Of a stretch of DNA of 64,000 nt, positions 26,360 through 36,594 are shown piece after piece. The stretch is taken from positions 558,001 to 622,000 of the forward strand of contig CAVUHO010000010.1 of the NCBI GenBank assembly GCA_963741385.1, in the 5' to 3' direction. A model generated the notes under the pieces. It had not been told where the DNA came from, did no database searches, and saw nothing but the letters and a program-made list of their open reading frames with translations. Position numbers and translations under genes: made by a program. The first letter of the stretch is position 1; the number at the start of each line of letters is the position of its first letter. The stretch comes from Sulfomarinibacter sp963741385. Lineage in GTDB: Bacteria; Acidobacteriota; Thermoanaerobaculia; Thermoanaerobaculales; Sulfomarinibacteraceae.

Positions 26360-27304
26360 ATGGCCCCACCCCTGCTCGAGGCCCGCGAACTCGTCGTCCG
26401 CTACGGCGGCGTCGAGGCCGTCCGCGGCGTGTCGTTTGCAGTCAACGAGGGTGAGGTAGTGGGTCTGATCGGTCCCGACGGCGCCGGCAAGACCTCCAGC
26501 CTGCGCGTCCTCGGCGGGCTGCGACGGGCGGACGGCGGAACCGCGACGGCGTTCGGCGACGACTGTTGGCAGACGCGGCGCGCCCTCCACGCCCGCCTGG
26601 GATACCTTGCCCAGCGATTCGCCCTCTACAGCGACCTCACCGCGGACGAAAACATCCAGTTCTTCGCCCTCATGTACGGCGTCCCAGAATGGCGCGAGCG
26701 GCGCAGGGAACTGCTGAAGTTGGTCGGTCTCGCGCCGTTCCACGACCGCATCGCCGACCGCCTCTCCGGCGGCATGAAGCAGAAGCTCGCCCTCGCCTGC
26801 ACGCTCATTCACTCGCCTCGCGTACTGCTGCTCGACGAGCCCACGACCGGAGTCGACCCGGTCACCCGGCGTGAGTTCTGGCGGCTGCTCGCAGATTTGG
26901 TGGGCAAAGGGCTGACGCTGTTGGTGGCCACCCCCTACCTCGACGAAGCCGAACGCTGCACCCGGGTCCTGCTGATGCACGAGGGTGTGATCCTGGCAGA
27001 TGCGCGCCCCAAGGAGATCCCCGGTCTGATGCCGGGCACCGTGGTCGAGATCGTGGCGACCCACCGTGCCGCCGCCGCCGCCGCGCTCTCGGCCGATGAC
27101 AAGGTCGTCGACGTCAGCGTCTTCGGCGCCACCCTCCACGCCCACCTCAGCGGCGCCGCCGACCCGGTCGGCACCATCCGCGGAATCCTCGGCGCCCACG
27201 ATATCCGGATCGACTCGGCCCGCGAAATCCCCGCCGGTCTCGAGGACGCCTTTCTCTATCTCACCCGAACTTCGACCGAGCCCGCGTCGACGGAGGCACC
27301 ATGA
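26360..27304 (+). CDS. ABC transporter ATPase, first of two in the efflux operon
   Basis: 314-aa ATP-binding subunit. Walker A is IGPDGAGKTSSLR; a Q-loop region follows with LAQRFALYSDLT; the signature is LSGGMKQKLALA; Walker B is RVLLLDEPTTGVDP. The D at the usual N position of the Walker A (PDGAGK, not PNGAGK) is mildly unusual. E. coli YbhF has two ATPase domains in one chain; here the halves are separate genes (this one and 28629-29600) with a TolC gene between. ATG 26360 follows GAGG by about 9 nt; an in-frame GTG at 26357 is an alternative. It overlaps the TolC gene by ATGA. Confidence 0.92.
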   Translation: MAPPLLEARELVVRYGGVEAVRGVSFAVNEGEVVGLIGPDGAGKTSSLRVLGGLRRADGGTATAFGDDCWQTRRALHARLGYLAQRFALYSDLTADENIQFFALMYGVPEWRERRRELLKLVGLAPFHDRIADRLSGGMKQKLALACTLIHSPRVLLLDEPTTGVDPVTRREFWRLLADLVGKGLTLLVATPYLDEAERCTRVLLMHEGVILADARPKEIPGLMPGTVVEIVATHRAAAAAALSADDKVVDVSVFGATLHAHLSGAADPVGTIRGILGAHDIRIDSAREIPAGLEDAFLYLTRTSTEPASTEAP

Positions 27305-28632
27305 ACGCTCGACGACTTTCCTTGACTCTTGTTTTCGTCATCGCTTTCGGGTCCGCCGCGATGCCGGCCCGCGGCCAGGTACTCCTCGACGCCGAAGAGG
27401 CCGCCCGCCTCGCGATCCAGGCCTCGACCCTGACCGCCGCGGCTGCGGATCGGCTCGAAGCGACGGGGTACGCGATCAAGGCGGCCGACGGCGCCCGGCT
27501 GCCGGTGATCAGCGTCAATGCCGCCGTCGCCCGCCAGAACGGTGTACCCGAGTTCGCAGTGCCGACGCAGGAACCCGGTCAGCCGCCCCTGGTGCTCTAC
27601 CCCAACATCCAAGACACCTTCAGCGCCGACTTGACGCTCACCCAACCCATCTACACCGGCGGCGCCATCACGGCCAACCGCGAGGCCGCGCGGATGGACG
27701 AGTCAGCGGCCACATCGTCGCAGTCGCTCACCGCTCTCGAGCTCGGCTACGCCGCCCGGATCCAGTACTGGACCGCGGTGGCCGCGTCAGCCGGCGTCAA
27801 CGTCGCCGAAGCGCAGCTCACACGAACCCGCCGGCTGCGCGACGACGCCCGTTCCCTGCGCGAGGCCGGGATGGCGGTCAATGCCGACGTCTTCGCCGCC
27901 GAAGCACGGGTCGCGGCCGCCGAGGTCGACCTGATCCGGACCCGGAACGAGGCCGAGAAGGCGTTGGCTCGCCTTCGTTCACTGATCGGACTGGATGACA
28001 CCGCAGCCGTCACTCTGGCGGACGCCTCGACCGACCAGGTCCCCGCCCACCCGCCGTCCCTGGCCGGCCTCCAGGAGCAGGCTCTCGAAAACCGGCCCGA
28101 GCTCAAGGTGGCCGATTCCAGGATCGCAGGTCTCGGCGCGCGGGCGCGGGCGGTCGACGCCGCTCGCCTGCCATCGGTCGGGGCCACCGGTCAGTACCTC
28201 GTGGCCCGTCCCAACCAACGCTACTTCCCGTTGGTCGACGAGGCCAACGATTCCTGGCGGGTCGGTGTGGTTGCGAGCTGGAAGGTCTTCGACGGCAGCC
28301 AGACCAGGGCCCGGACCGCCGGTGTCGAAGCCGAACAACGGGCCCTGCAGCAGGACCGCGGCGAGATGGAGCGGATGATCCGGCTCGAGGTTGAAACGAC
28401 CCGGCTCGAGCTCGAGTCGGCGCTCGAGGCGGTGGGCGCGGCCGACGCTTCCGCCACCGCCGCCACCGCCTGGGAAGAGGCGTCCAGCGAACGCTACGCC
28501 GCCGGCCTCGCACTCTTGTCCGAGCTCCTCGACGCCCAGGCCGATCTGACCGCCGCCGAGGCCGCACAGGTCAAAACCCGGGTCGCGGCGTGGATGGCTG
28601 ATGCCACCCTCGAGCGGGTGGTCGGCCGGTGA
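27301..28632 (+). CDS. TolC family outer-membrane efflux protein
   Basis: 443-aa protein with a signal peptide ending near MPARGQ, then two internally similar OEP repeats rich in Ala/Glu helices (ANREAARMDESAATSSQSLT in the first; TRARTAGVEAEQRALQQD in the second). It would form the trimeric outer-membrane/periplasmic channel for this ABC exporter. Having a dedicated TolC inside the operon suggests a complete tripartite pump encoded in one unit. Confidence 0.88.
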   Translation: MNARRLSLTLVFVIAFGSAAMPARGQVLLDAEEAARLAIQASTLTAAAADRLEATGYAIKAADGARLPVISVNAAVARQNGVPEFAVPTQEPGQPPLVLYPNIQDTFSADLTLTQPIYTGGAITANREAARMDESAATSSQSLTALELGYAARIQYWTAVAASAGVNVAEAQLTRTRRLRDDARSLREAGMAVNADVFAAEARVAAAEVDLIRTRNEAEKALARLRSLIGLDDTAAVTLADASTDQVPAHPPSLAGLQEQALENRPELKVADSRIAGLGARARAVDAARLPSVGATGQYLVARPNQRYFPLVDEANDSWRVGVVASWKVFDGSQTRARTAGVEAEQRALQQDRGEMERMIRLEVETTRLELESALEAVGAADASATAATAWEEASSERYAAGLALLSELLDAQADLTAAEAAQVKTRVAAWMADATLERVVGR

Positions 28633-29600
28633 CCAGCCACTTTGCGGCGGCGGCACCACTCCCGGAGATCATGGTCTCCGCGACTGATCTGACCCGGGTC
28701 TTCGGCGAGTTCGTGGCCGTGGACCGGGTGTCCTTCGAAGTCGCGCCCGGGGAGATATTCGGTTTCCTGGGGTCGAACGGCGCCGGCAAGACAACGGTCA
28801 TCCGCATGCTGTGCGGCCTCCTCAGCCCGAGTGAGGGCAGCGGCACCGTGGCCGGTTTCGACATCGCCACCCAGGCCGCTCAAATCAAGACCCGCATCGG
28901 CTACATGTCGCAGAAATTCTCCCTCTACGGCGATCTCACAGTGGACGAGAACCTCCGTTTCTGGGCCGGAACCTACCGGCTGTGGGGCAAGGTGTTCGAA
29001 GAGCGGCGCGACTGGGCGTATGGCGTGACCGGCCTCTCCGCTCGCCGCAAGGCCATCGTCGCAGATCTTCCCGGAGGATTTCGACAACGGCTGGCTCTCT
29101 CGTGCGCCCTGCTCCACCGCCCGCCGGTGGTCTTTCTCGATGAACCGACCGGAGGGGTGGACCCGGAGGCCCGTCGCAACTTCTGGGACCTCATCGACGA
29201 TCTCTCGGCGGAGGGTGTCACCGTCTTCGTCACCACCCACTACATGGACGAGGCCGAGCGCTGCCACCGGGTGGCTCTGATGCACGCCGGGAGACTCCTC
29301 GCCCTCGACACCATCCCCCGGCTCAAGACGGTCTTCGCCCCCGGTTCGGTGCTCGAGGTGGAGTGCCGCGACGCCGCCCGCGCCATCGAACACCTCGAGG
29401 ACCTCCCGGGCGTGCTCGACGTGGCGCTGTTCGGCAGCCACCTCCACGCCGTGGTCGCGCACCCGGAGCGGGCGCAGGCGATCGCGAGCCACCTCGAGTC
29501 CAGCGGCTTCGCGCCGGTGAGGGTGGTGCCGGTGCAGCCATCCCTGGAGGACGTCTTCATCCGCTCCATCCGCGATGCCGAGGAGGGTCGCACGCCGTGA
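28629..29600 (+). CDS. ABC transporter ATPase, second of two in the efflux operon
   Basis: 323-aa ATP-binding subunit: Walker A FLGSNGAGKTTVIRM, Q-loop YMSQKFSLYGDLT, signature LPGGFRQRLALSCALL (LPGGF in place of LSGGQ), Walker B PPVVFLDEPTGGVDPEA and switch His in VFVTTHYMDEAE. Starts at GTG 28629, overlapping the TolC stop by GTGA. It corresponds to the second ATPase half of YbhF. Confidence 0.93.
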   Translation: MTSHFAAAAPLPEIMVSATDLTRVFGEFVAVDRVSFEVAPGEIFGFLGSNGAGKTTVIRMLCGLLSPSEGSGTVAGFDIATQAAQIKTRIGYMSQKFSLYGDLTVDENLRFWAGTYRLWGKVFEERRDWAYGVTGLSARRKAIVADLPGGFRQRLALSCALLHRPPVVFLDEPTGGVDPEARRNFWDLIDDLSAEGVTVFVTTHYMDEAERCHRVALMHAGRLLALDTIPRLKTVFAPGSVLEVECRDAARAIEHLEDLPGVLDVALFGSHLHAVVAHPERAQAIASHLESSGFAPVRVVPVQPSLEDVFIRSIRDAEEGRTP

Positions 29601-30700
29601 TCCGGCGCGTCCTCGCCACTGCGGTCAAGGAGCTCCTCCAGCTCAAACGCGACTGGCGCACCGCACTCGCCCTGCTCGCGATGCCGGTGGTCCTCCTGAT
29701 GATCTACGGCTACGCCCTCAGCTTCGATGTCACCGATATCCGGCTCGCGGTGGTGGATCAGAGCCGCACCCAGGCTTCACGAACTCTCGTCGAAGCCTTT
29801 CTCAAGAGCGGGTTCTTCGACCAGAAAGCGGTCCTCGACGAAGTCCGTCCGCTCGACGAACTCTTCGCCGCGGAGACCATCCAGGCCGCACTGGTGCTCC
29901 CCCCCGATTTCGCCTCCGAGATCGCGGCGCGGCGACCCGTTTCGATCCTCTTCGTCCTCGACGGGTCCGACTCGCAGATGGCCAACACCGTCCTCGGCTA
30001 TGCCCGCCAGATCGTCGCGTCGCAGACCGGGGCGGTGTACGAGATCGACATCAGGCCGCCGTACCAAGCGGCGCCGCTGGTCTGGTACAACCCCGACCTC
30101 AAGTCCTCGATCTTCCTGGTCCCCGGTCTGCTCGCCTTCATCCTCATGGTGTCGTCGGTCATCGCCACCGCGTTGGCGGTGGTGCGCGAGAAGGAGCGCG
30201 GCACCATGGAGTCGCTGCGGGCGACGCCGATCCGGGCCATTGAGCTGCTGCTGGGCAAAACCCTGCCGTACCTGCTGGTCGCATCGGTGTCGGCCGCCGG
30301 GTCGCTCTTTCTGGCGTGGGCCCTCTTCGATGTGCCCATCCGCGGCTCGCTGTTCTGGCTGGCCGTGGTCACCCTGCTGTTCCTCGCCGGCGGCCTCGGG
30401 TGGGGGACCTTTATCTCGACCCTCGCCGACAACCAGCAACTCGCCTTTCAACTCGGTCTGTTGTCCTCCATGCTGCCGACCCTGCTGCTGTCGGGTTTCA
30501 TATTCCCCATCTCCTCGATGCCGCGGGCGCTGCAGATCATCTCCCACATCGTCCCGGCCCGTTACTACATCGCCGCACTGCGCTCAATCGTGCTCAAGGG
30601 CGTCGGCCCCGAGGTGTGGTGGCCGCAGGCCGGCGCCCTCATCATCTACGCGAGCATCGTGCTGACCCTCGCGACCGTCCGCATGGTGAGGAGTCTCTAG
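29597..30700 (+). CDS. ABC-2 type permease, YbhS-like
   Basis: 367-aa inner-membrane permease with one N-terminal span (TALALLAMPVVLLMIYGYAL), a periplasmic domain of about 130 residues (VVDQSRTQASRTLVEAF) and five C-terminal spans (SIFLVPGLLAFILMVSSVIA and later). The ABC-2 coupling segment is ALAVVREKERGTMESLRATPI. GTG 29597 overlaps the ATPase stop (GTGA). It pairs with the next gene as a heterodimeric permease. Confidence 0.92.
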   Translation: MIRRVLATAVKELLQLKRDWRTALALLAMPVVLLMIYGYALSFDVTDIRLAVVDQSRTQASRTLVEAFLKSGFFDQKAVLDEVRPLDELFAAETIQAALVLPPDFASEIAARRPVSILFVLDGSDSQMANTVLGYARQIVASQTGAVYEIDIRPPYQAAPLVWYNPDLKSSIFLVPGLLAFILMVSSVIATALAVVREKERGTMESLRATPIRAIELLLGKTLPYLLVASVSAAGSLFLAWALFDVPIRGSLFWLAVVTLLFLAGGLGWGTFISTLADNQQLAFQLGLLSSMLPTLLLSGFIFPISSMPRALQIISHIVPARYYIAALRSIVLKGVGPEVWWPQAGALIIYASIVLTLATVRMVRSL

Positions 30701-31794
30701 TGAGAATGCTTTGGAACATGCTGGTCAAGGAGCTGCTGCAGCTGCGGCGCGACCCCAAGATCCTGTCGGTGCTGTTCATCGCGCCGATCGTCCAGCTGAC
30801 CATCCTCGGCTACGCCGCCACCACCGACGTCCGCCGGGTGGAGCTCGCGGTCTGCGACCTCGACCGCACCGCCGCCAGCCGCGGTCTGGTGGAGGACTTC
30901 ACGGCCTCCACCTACTTCCGTCTGGTGGCCGCGGTCGACACCCAGGACGCTCTCGACCCGTGGTTGGCGAGCGGTGATGCGAAGGTGGCCGTCACCATTC
31001 CCGCCGGCTTCTCGGCCGACCGGGCCGCCGGCCGCACCGGCACCATCCAGGTCGTGGCCGACGGCTCGGATGCGATGGTCGGCACCCTCGGGCTCGCCTA
31101 CGCCCAGGGCGTCCTGCAGAACGCCGCCGCCAGGGACGGCGCTCGCGCCCCTCTCGAGCTGCGCCCGAAGATCCTCTACAACCCCGATCTCGTGAGCCGC
31201 TATTTCATGGTGCCCGGGGTGCTGGCTCTGATTATCCTCATCATGACCATGATGCTGTCTTCCATGGCGATCGTGCGCGAGACCGAGATCGGGACGATGG
31301 AGCAGCTCCTGGTGACGCCGCTGACGCCGAGTGCGGTCATCGTCGGCAAGCTCGTGCCCTACGCGCTGGTCGGAGTGGTCGAGTTTTCGACCGCGCTGAT
31401 GGTCGTGCTGTTCTGGTTCGAGGTCCCGCTCCGCGGCTCGATCTTGACGCTGGCTCTCCTGACCGCGCCCTTCATCGTCTGCTGCCTCGGGCTCGGCCTG
31501 CTCGTCTCCACCCTCTCCCGCACCCAGCAGCAAGCGATGATGATCTCCACCTTTGTCATGATGCTGCCGCAGATCTACCTCTCGGGCTTCGTCTTCCCGA
31601 TCCAGAACATGCCGCAGATCTTCCAGTGGGTGACCTACGGAATCCCCTTGCGCTACTACATCACCATCTTGCGCGGAGTGTTCCTCAAGGGAGCCGGTCT
31701 CGACGTGCTGTGGCAGGAAGGTCTGGCCCTGGTCGTGCTCGCGATCCTCATCCTCACCTTCGCCCGGCTGCGCTACCGCGTCCGCCTCGGGTGA
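30700..31794 (+). CDS. ABC-2 type permease, YbhR-like
   Basis: 364-aa paralogue of the preceding permease with the same plan: N-terminal span (LSVLFIAPIVQLTILGYAA), periplasmic domain (VCDLDRTAASRGLVEDF), then five spans and the coupling motif SSMAIVRETEIGTMEQLLVTP. GTG 30700 overlaps the previous stop by one base; ATG 30706 is an alternative. The stop TGA directly abuts the stop of the convergent M24 peptidase gene (sequence TGATCA), leaving no intergenic base. Confidence 0.92.
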   Translation: MRMLWNMLVKELLQLRRDPKILSVLFIAPIVQLTILGYAATTDVRRVELAVCDLDRTAASRGLVEDFTASTYFRLVAAVDTQDALDPWLASGDAKVAVTIPAGFSADRAAGRTGTIQVVADGSDAMVGTLGLAYAQGVLQNAAARDGARAPLELRPKILYNPDLVSRYFMVPGVLALIILIMTMMLSSMAIVRETEIGTMEQLLVTPLTPSAVIVGKLVPYALVGVVEFSTALMVVLFWFEVPLRGSILTLALLTAPFIVCCLGLGLLVSTLSRTQQQAMMISTFVMMLPQIYLSGFVFPIQNMPQIFQWVTYGIPLRYYITILRGVFLKGAGLDVLWQEGLALVVLAILILTFARLRYRVRLG

Positions 31795-33177
31795 TCAGCC
31801 TCGCAGAATCTGCACCTCGGCCACCGCCAGCGGTTTGGCCGGTCCGAGACGGCGCGCGCCGTCGGCCGTGATGAGGTAGTCCTCCTCGTTGCGGATGCCG
31901 CCGAAATCGCGCCAGCGGTCCAGCCGATCGAAATCGAGGAACTCAGCGCAGATCTTCTGCGACCGCCACAGATCCATGAGCTGCGGGATGAAGTAGATCC
32001 CGGGCTCGACGGTGACGACGAAACCGGGCTCGAGCTTGCGCGCGAGCCGCAGCGACTTGAGCCCGAACTGGGCGCTCTTGGCTTCGCCGTCGTAACCCAC
32101 CCAGACCTCGCCCAGGTCCTCCATGTCGTGGACGTCGAGACCCATCATGTGGCCGACCCCGCACGGGAAGAACATGGCGTGGGCCCCGGCTTCGAGGGCG
32201 TCGTCGATGTTGCCCTTCATCAGTCCGAGGTCCTTCATGCCCTCGGCGATGACGCGGGCCGCGGCGAAGTGCACGTCGCGGTTGGGGATGCCCGGGGCGA
32301 GAGCCGCCACCGCCGCCTCGTAGGCCGCGAGCTGCAGCTTGTAGATGGTGAACTGGCGGTCGTCGAAGCGCGGGCTCACCGGGAAGGTCGAGGAGAGGTC
32401 GCCGGCATAGCCCATGGCGGTCTCTGCGCCGCAGTCGAGCAGGAAGAGGTCGCCCTCTCTCAATTCGTTGCTGTGGTCGTGGTTGTGGAGAGTCTCGCCA
32501 TGGATGGTCGCGATCACCGGAAAGGAGATCCGGCCCCCGGCCGCCACCGCGATGCGTTCGACCTCGGCCGCGATCTGCGACTCCCGCATCCCCGGCCGCG
32601 CCATCCGGATGGCGGCGGTGTGCATGGCCACCGAGGTCGCGACCGCCCTCTCGATTTCGGCGATCTCCTCGTCCGTCTTGACGGCTCGTTGGTCGATCAC
32701 CGCGCGGATGAACTCGACCGACGCGTTCTCCGCAAGTGCGGTGAGGGGAAGGCCGAGGAGCCCGGAAAGCAGGATCGAGTTGTCTGGCCGGTAGGGCGGC
32801 AGATAGCGAACCGTCCGGCCAGCGGCCACGGCCGACTTCACGACCTCGGCCAAGGCCGCCCGCGGACGGGTGTCGGTGACACCGACCCGTTCGGCCCGTT
32901 CCGCGACGGTGGGGAGATCGCCCATCCACACGATGTGGTCGATTGTCAGCTCGTCGCCGAAGATGACGGTCGCGCCGTCATCGAGATCGATCGCCCCCGC
33001 CAGCTCCGGCTGATCGAGACCGAAGTAGTAGAGAAAGGTGCTGTCCTGCCGGAAGAGATAACAGTTGTCGGCGTAGTTCATCGGGCTCTCATTGTTGCCC
33101 AGAAACACCAACAGACCGTCGTCGAAACGGCCCTGCAGCACCGAGCGGCGCTGTTCGTACGTCGTGCGTGAAAACAT
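31795..33177 (-). CDS. pepP: M24 family Xaa-Pro aminopeptidase (PepP type)
   Basis: 460-aa cytoplasmic metallopeptidase that removes N-terminal residues preceding proline. The N-terminal AMP_N domain begins MFSRTTYEQRRSVL. The pita-bread catalytic domain carries the five metal ligands: Asp in FLLDCGAE, Asp in GYAGDLSSTFPVS, His in GVGHMMGLDVHD, Glu in VTVEPGIYFIP and Glu in GGIRNEEDYLI. The start ATG 33177 is preceded by GAGGGGAG. A longer in-frame opening exists but lacks homology to the family. Confidence 0.93.
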   Translation of the reverse strand: MFSRTTYEQRRSVLQGRFDDGLLVFLGNNESPMNYADNCYLFRQDSTFLYYFGLDQPELAGAIDLDDGATVIFGDELTIDHIVWMGDLPTVAERAERVGVTDTRPRAALAEVVKSAVAAGRTVRYLPPYRPDNSILLSGLLGLPLTALAENASVEFIRAVIDQRAVKTDEEIAEIERAVATSVAMHTAAIRMARPGMRESQIAAEVERIAVAAGGRISFPVIATIHGETLHNHDHSNELREGDLFLLDCGAETAMGYAGDLSSTFPVSPRFDDRQFTIYKLQLAAYEAAVAALAPGIPNRDVHFAAARVIAEGMKDLGLMKGNIDDALEAGAHAMFFPCGVGHMMGLDVHDMEDLGEVWVGYDGEAKSAQFGLKSLRLARKLEPGFVVTVEPGIYFIPQLMDLWRSQKICAEFLDFDRLDRWRDFGGIRNEEDYLITADGARRLGPAKPLAVAEVQILRG

Positions 33178-33306
33178 CTCTATGACTCCCCTCAAGCGGC
33201 CTGCCAACAGTGAAAATCCAATGCGCAGGCGGGACGCCCGCGCCACAACACCGCACATTGGCGATTGTGATCCATCAGGTCGATCAGATTATAGACGCCC
33301 GGCCTG

Positions 33307-35859
33307 TTACCCGCCTTGACGGAGGACGGCCAGTGGCCGCACGGCCAGAGCGCGGGCGCTGGCCGCCAAGCCGGCAATCACGCTCAGCAGGATGGTCGTC
33401 GCTACCGCCAGGGCGTACTCGACGGGTGACCACGCCCACGCGATCTCGAAACCGAAGTGGGTCACCAGCCAGGCCAGCACCACGCCTCCGAAGGTGCCGA
33501 TGACGCCGGCCACCAGACCGACCAGGGCGTACTCGACGGTGAAGACCGCCATGACCTGGAGGCGGGTCATGCCCAGGGTCTTGTAGAGCGCCACCTGGCG
33601 GCCGCGCCGGACAGCGCCAGCGCTGACCGCACCGGCAAGGATGGCAATCCCGGCAAGCACAGTGAATGCTCCCAGCAGCCGCACCCCAAAACCGAGCTGG
33701 CGCAGGACGGCGACGATCTTGTCGAGCACCTCGCGGATGCGCAGCATGGTCACGTTGGGGAAAGTCGCGGCCAGCCGGTCCTGCAGCGGCAACTCGGCGG
33801 TCGCGGCGAGCCGCGCCGCAGCAATCCGGTAGCGCGGCGCGGCATCGAGCACCCCCGGCTCCACCACCAGGAAGAAGTTGATCGAAAAGCGCTCCCACTC
33901 GACGGTGCGGATGCTGGAAACCAGCAGCTCGAGCGGCACCCCCTGGATGTTGAAGGTCACGGTGTCGCCGACCCCGACCCCGAGATCGGCGGCGAAGTCC
34001 TGTTCGATGCTGACTTCGGCGCGGTCCGGGTCCGACCACAAGGCGCCTTCGACGATCACGTTGTCCTCGGGCAGGGTCTCGAGAGACGTCAGCCGCTGTT
34101 CGCGGGTCAGGACCCACCGCCGGTCGCCGGTATCCTCGCCCCGTTCCGGCACCAGCTCGTCCACCGGGACCGCGTTGATGGCCTGCAGGCGGGCCATCAC
34201 CACCTCCACCGAGTCCACGCTCTCGGCACCCGCCTCGTCGAGCGAGGCACGAACGCCGTCCCACTGATCCGGCTGGATGTCGACCAGAAAGACCGTCGGT
34301 GCATCCACCGGGAGATCGGCCTCGAGCTGGGCCGACATCCGCCCCTGGACGAGGTACATCCCGAGCACGGTCAGGACACCGAGGCCGAGGGCGACCACGG
34401 CGCCAAGTGTCCCCGATCCGGGCCGGGCGAGCGCCGCCAGCCCGTGCCGCAAGGCCACCGCCTTGAATTCGCGCGGCGTCTTTCCGACCAGGCGAACCAC
34501 CAGCCAGGCACCTGCGGCCAGAATGCAGGAAGCTAGGATCAACCCTGCCGCGAAGACCACCCCTCGCACCACCGACTCCGATTGAGCCGCCGCGACCGCC
34601 GCAACTCCAACGACGAGCACCGCAGACAGAACAGCGGCCACCGCGCGGTTGACCGGCAACGGATCGGCATCGCGGCGCAGGACCCTGACCGGCGGCACCC
34701 GCAGGACGTCGACCAGCGGCCGCAGGGCAAACAGAACCGCCACCCCGACCCCGAGTGCGACCCCGCGCAGCATCGCCGCCGGTTGCCACCCGACCACCAC
34801 CTCGACCGGCAGCAGATCACCGAGCGCCCCGGGCACCAACCGCGCCACCATCGCCCCGACCAACGCCCCCGCCGCGCTGCCGACCAGCGCCAGCAGGGTG
34901 GTCTGACCGAGGTAGAGGGCGAAGACCTCGCGCGGCCTGACACCGAGGGCGCGCAGGACCGCGATCGCGTCGAGCCGCCCGGCGAGCCACGCACGGACGG
35001 CCTGCGCCACACCGATGCCGCCGATCAAGAGCGACACCAGGGCCACCAGCCCCAGGAACCGCTCGACTCGGGCGAGGGCGTTGCGCAAAGCGGGCTGGGC
35101 TTCGCTGAAGGTCTCGACGTCAACGAACTGAGGGTCGGCGACAACGGCGCGGACGGGTTCAGCCGCGGCTCGAACCTGCGCGGGCGTCGCCTCTCCCGGG
35201 AGGCGAACCAGCACCCGGTGGCTGACGCGGCTGCCGAGACCGACAAGCCCCGTCAGCTCGAGCCCTTCCAGAGACATCATCACGCGAGGCCCGAGGGTGA
35301 AACCGATCTCCAGCCGGTCGGGCTCCGCAGTGACGGTGCCGCCGATCGTGAAGGCGGTCGAACCCACCCGCAGCATGTCACCGACATCGAGACCGAGACG
35401 GGACAGCAACTCGGGGCCGACCAGCACCCGGTCGGCGCCGAGAAGCTCGGACAGCGGCAGCGCCGGATTGGTGACGACCTCGCCGTAGAACGGGAAGCCG
35501 GGTCCGACAGCCTTGAGCTCGCACAGAAGCGACGGCCCGGGTGGGCCGGCCGGGTCACCGGTGGCGGGGACCGACACCACGCTCGGCATTTCCACGACCC
35601 CGGTCCGGCGGGCGCCCCCGAGGTTGTCGATGGCGGCAATCACCTCGTCGGCGATCGGCCGCCGGCTGGAGACGGCGATATCCGCCGCCAACAACTCCCG
35701 CGCCTTGCCCTGGATGCCGCTGTCCAAAGCCTGCGCCAGACCCGCCACCGCCACCACAGCTGCGACGCCCACCGATAGGCAGGCGGCAAAGAACACCAGC
35801 CGTCCCGCCGATCCCCGGGACTCGTGAACTCCAAGCGCAATCCACTGCCGCAAACGCAT
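33307..35859 (-). CDS. FtsX-like ABC permease, YbbP type
   Basis: 850-aa inner-membrane permease with about ten spans in the pattern of YbbP/LolE-like MacB permeases: first span (FFAACLSVGVAAVVAVAGLA), a long periplasmic domain (about 45-255), FtsX core of three spans (VALVSLLIGGIGVAQAVRAW), a middle pair, a second periplasmic domain (about 500-700) and a second FtsX core near the C terminus (LLGAFTVLAGIAILAGAV). It starts 3 nt after the stop of the ATPase gene and forms a YbbA-YbbP pair. The substrate is unknown. Confidence 0.9.
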   Translation of the reverse strand: MRLRQWIALGVHESRGSAGRLVFFAACLSVGVAAVVAVAGLAQALDSGIQGKARELLAADIAVSSRRPIADEVIAAIDNLGGARRTGVVEMPSVVSVPATGDPAGPPGPSLLCELKAVGPGFPFYGEVVTNPALPLSELLGADRVLVGPELLSRLGLDVGDMLRVGSTAFTIGGTVTAEPDRLEIGFTLGPRVMMSLEGLELTGLVGLGSRVSHRVLVRLPGEATPAQVRAAAEPVRAVVADPQFVDVETFSEAQPALRNALARVERFLGLVALVSLLIGGIGVAQAVRAWLAGRLDAIAVLRALGVRPREVFALYLGQTTLLALVGSAAGALVGAMVARLVPGALGDLLPVEVVVGWQPAAMLRGVALGVGVAVLFALRPLVDVLRVPPVRVLRRDADPLPVNRAVAAVLSAVLVVGVAAVAAAQSESVVRGVVFAAGLILASCILAAGAWLVVRLVGKTPREFKAVALRHGLAALARPGSGTLGAVVALGLGVLTVLGMYLVQGRMSAQLEADLPVDAPTVFLVDIQPDQWDGVRASLDEAGAESVDSVEVVMARLQAINAVPVDELVPERGEDTGDRRWVLTREQRLTSLETLPEDNVIVEGALWSDPDRAEVSIEQDFAADLGVGVGDTVTFNIQGVPLELLVSSIRTVEWERFSINFFLVVEPGVLDAAPRYRIAAARLAATAELPLQDRLAATFPNVTMLRIREVLDKIVAVLRQLGFGVRLLGAFTVLAGIAILAGAVSAGAVRRGRQVALYKTLGMTRLQVMAVFTVEYALVGLVAGVIGTFGGVVLAWLVTHFGFEIAWAWSPVEYALAVATTILLSVIAGLAASARALAVRPLAVLRQGG

Positions 35860-35862
35860 GCG

Positions 35863-36561
<699 letters not shown>

Positions 36562-36594
36562 AATCTCTCACCTCTCACGGCTACAATCACCGAT

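Noticed and set aside
34582..35778. 398-codon plus-strand frame opposite the YbbP-type permease
   Set aside because: Arg/His/Gln/Asp-rich antisense composition; the minus strand encodes a well-formed FtsX-like permease.
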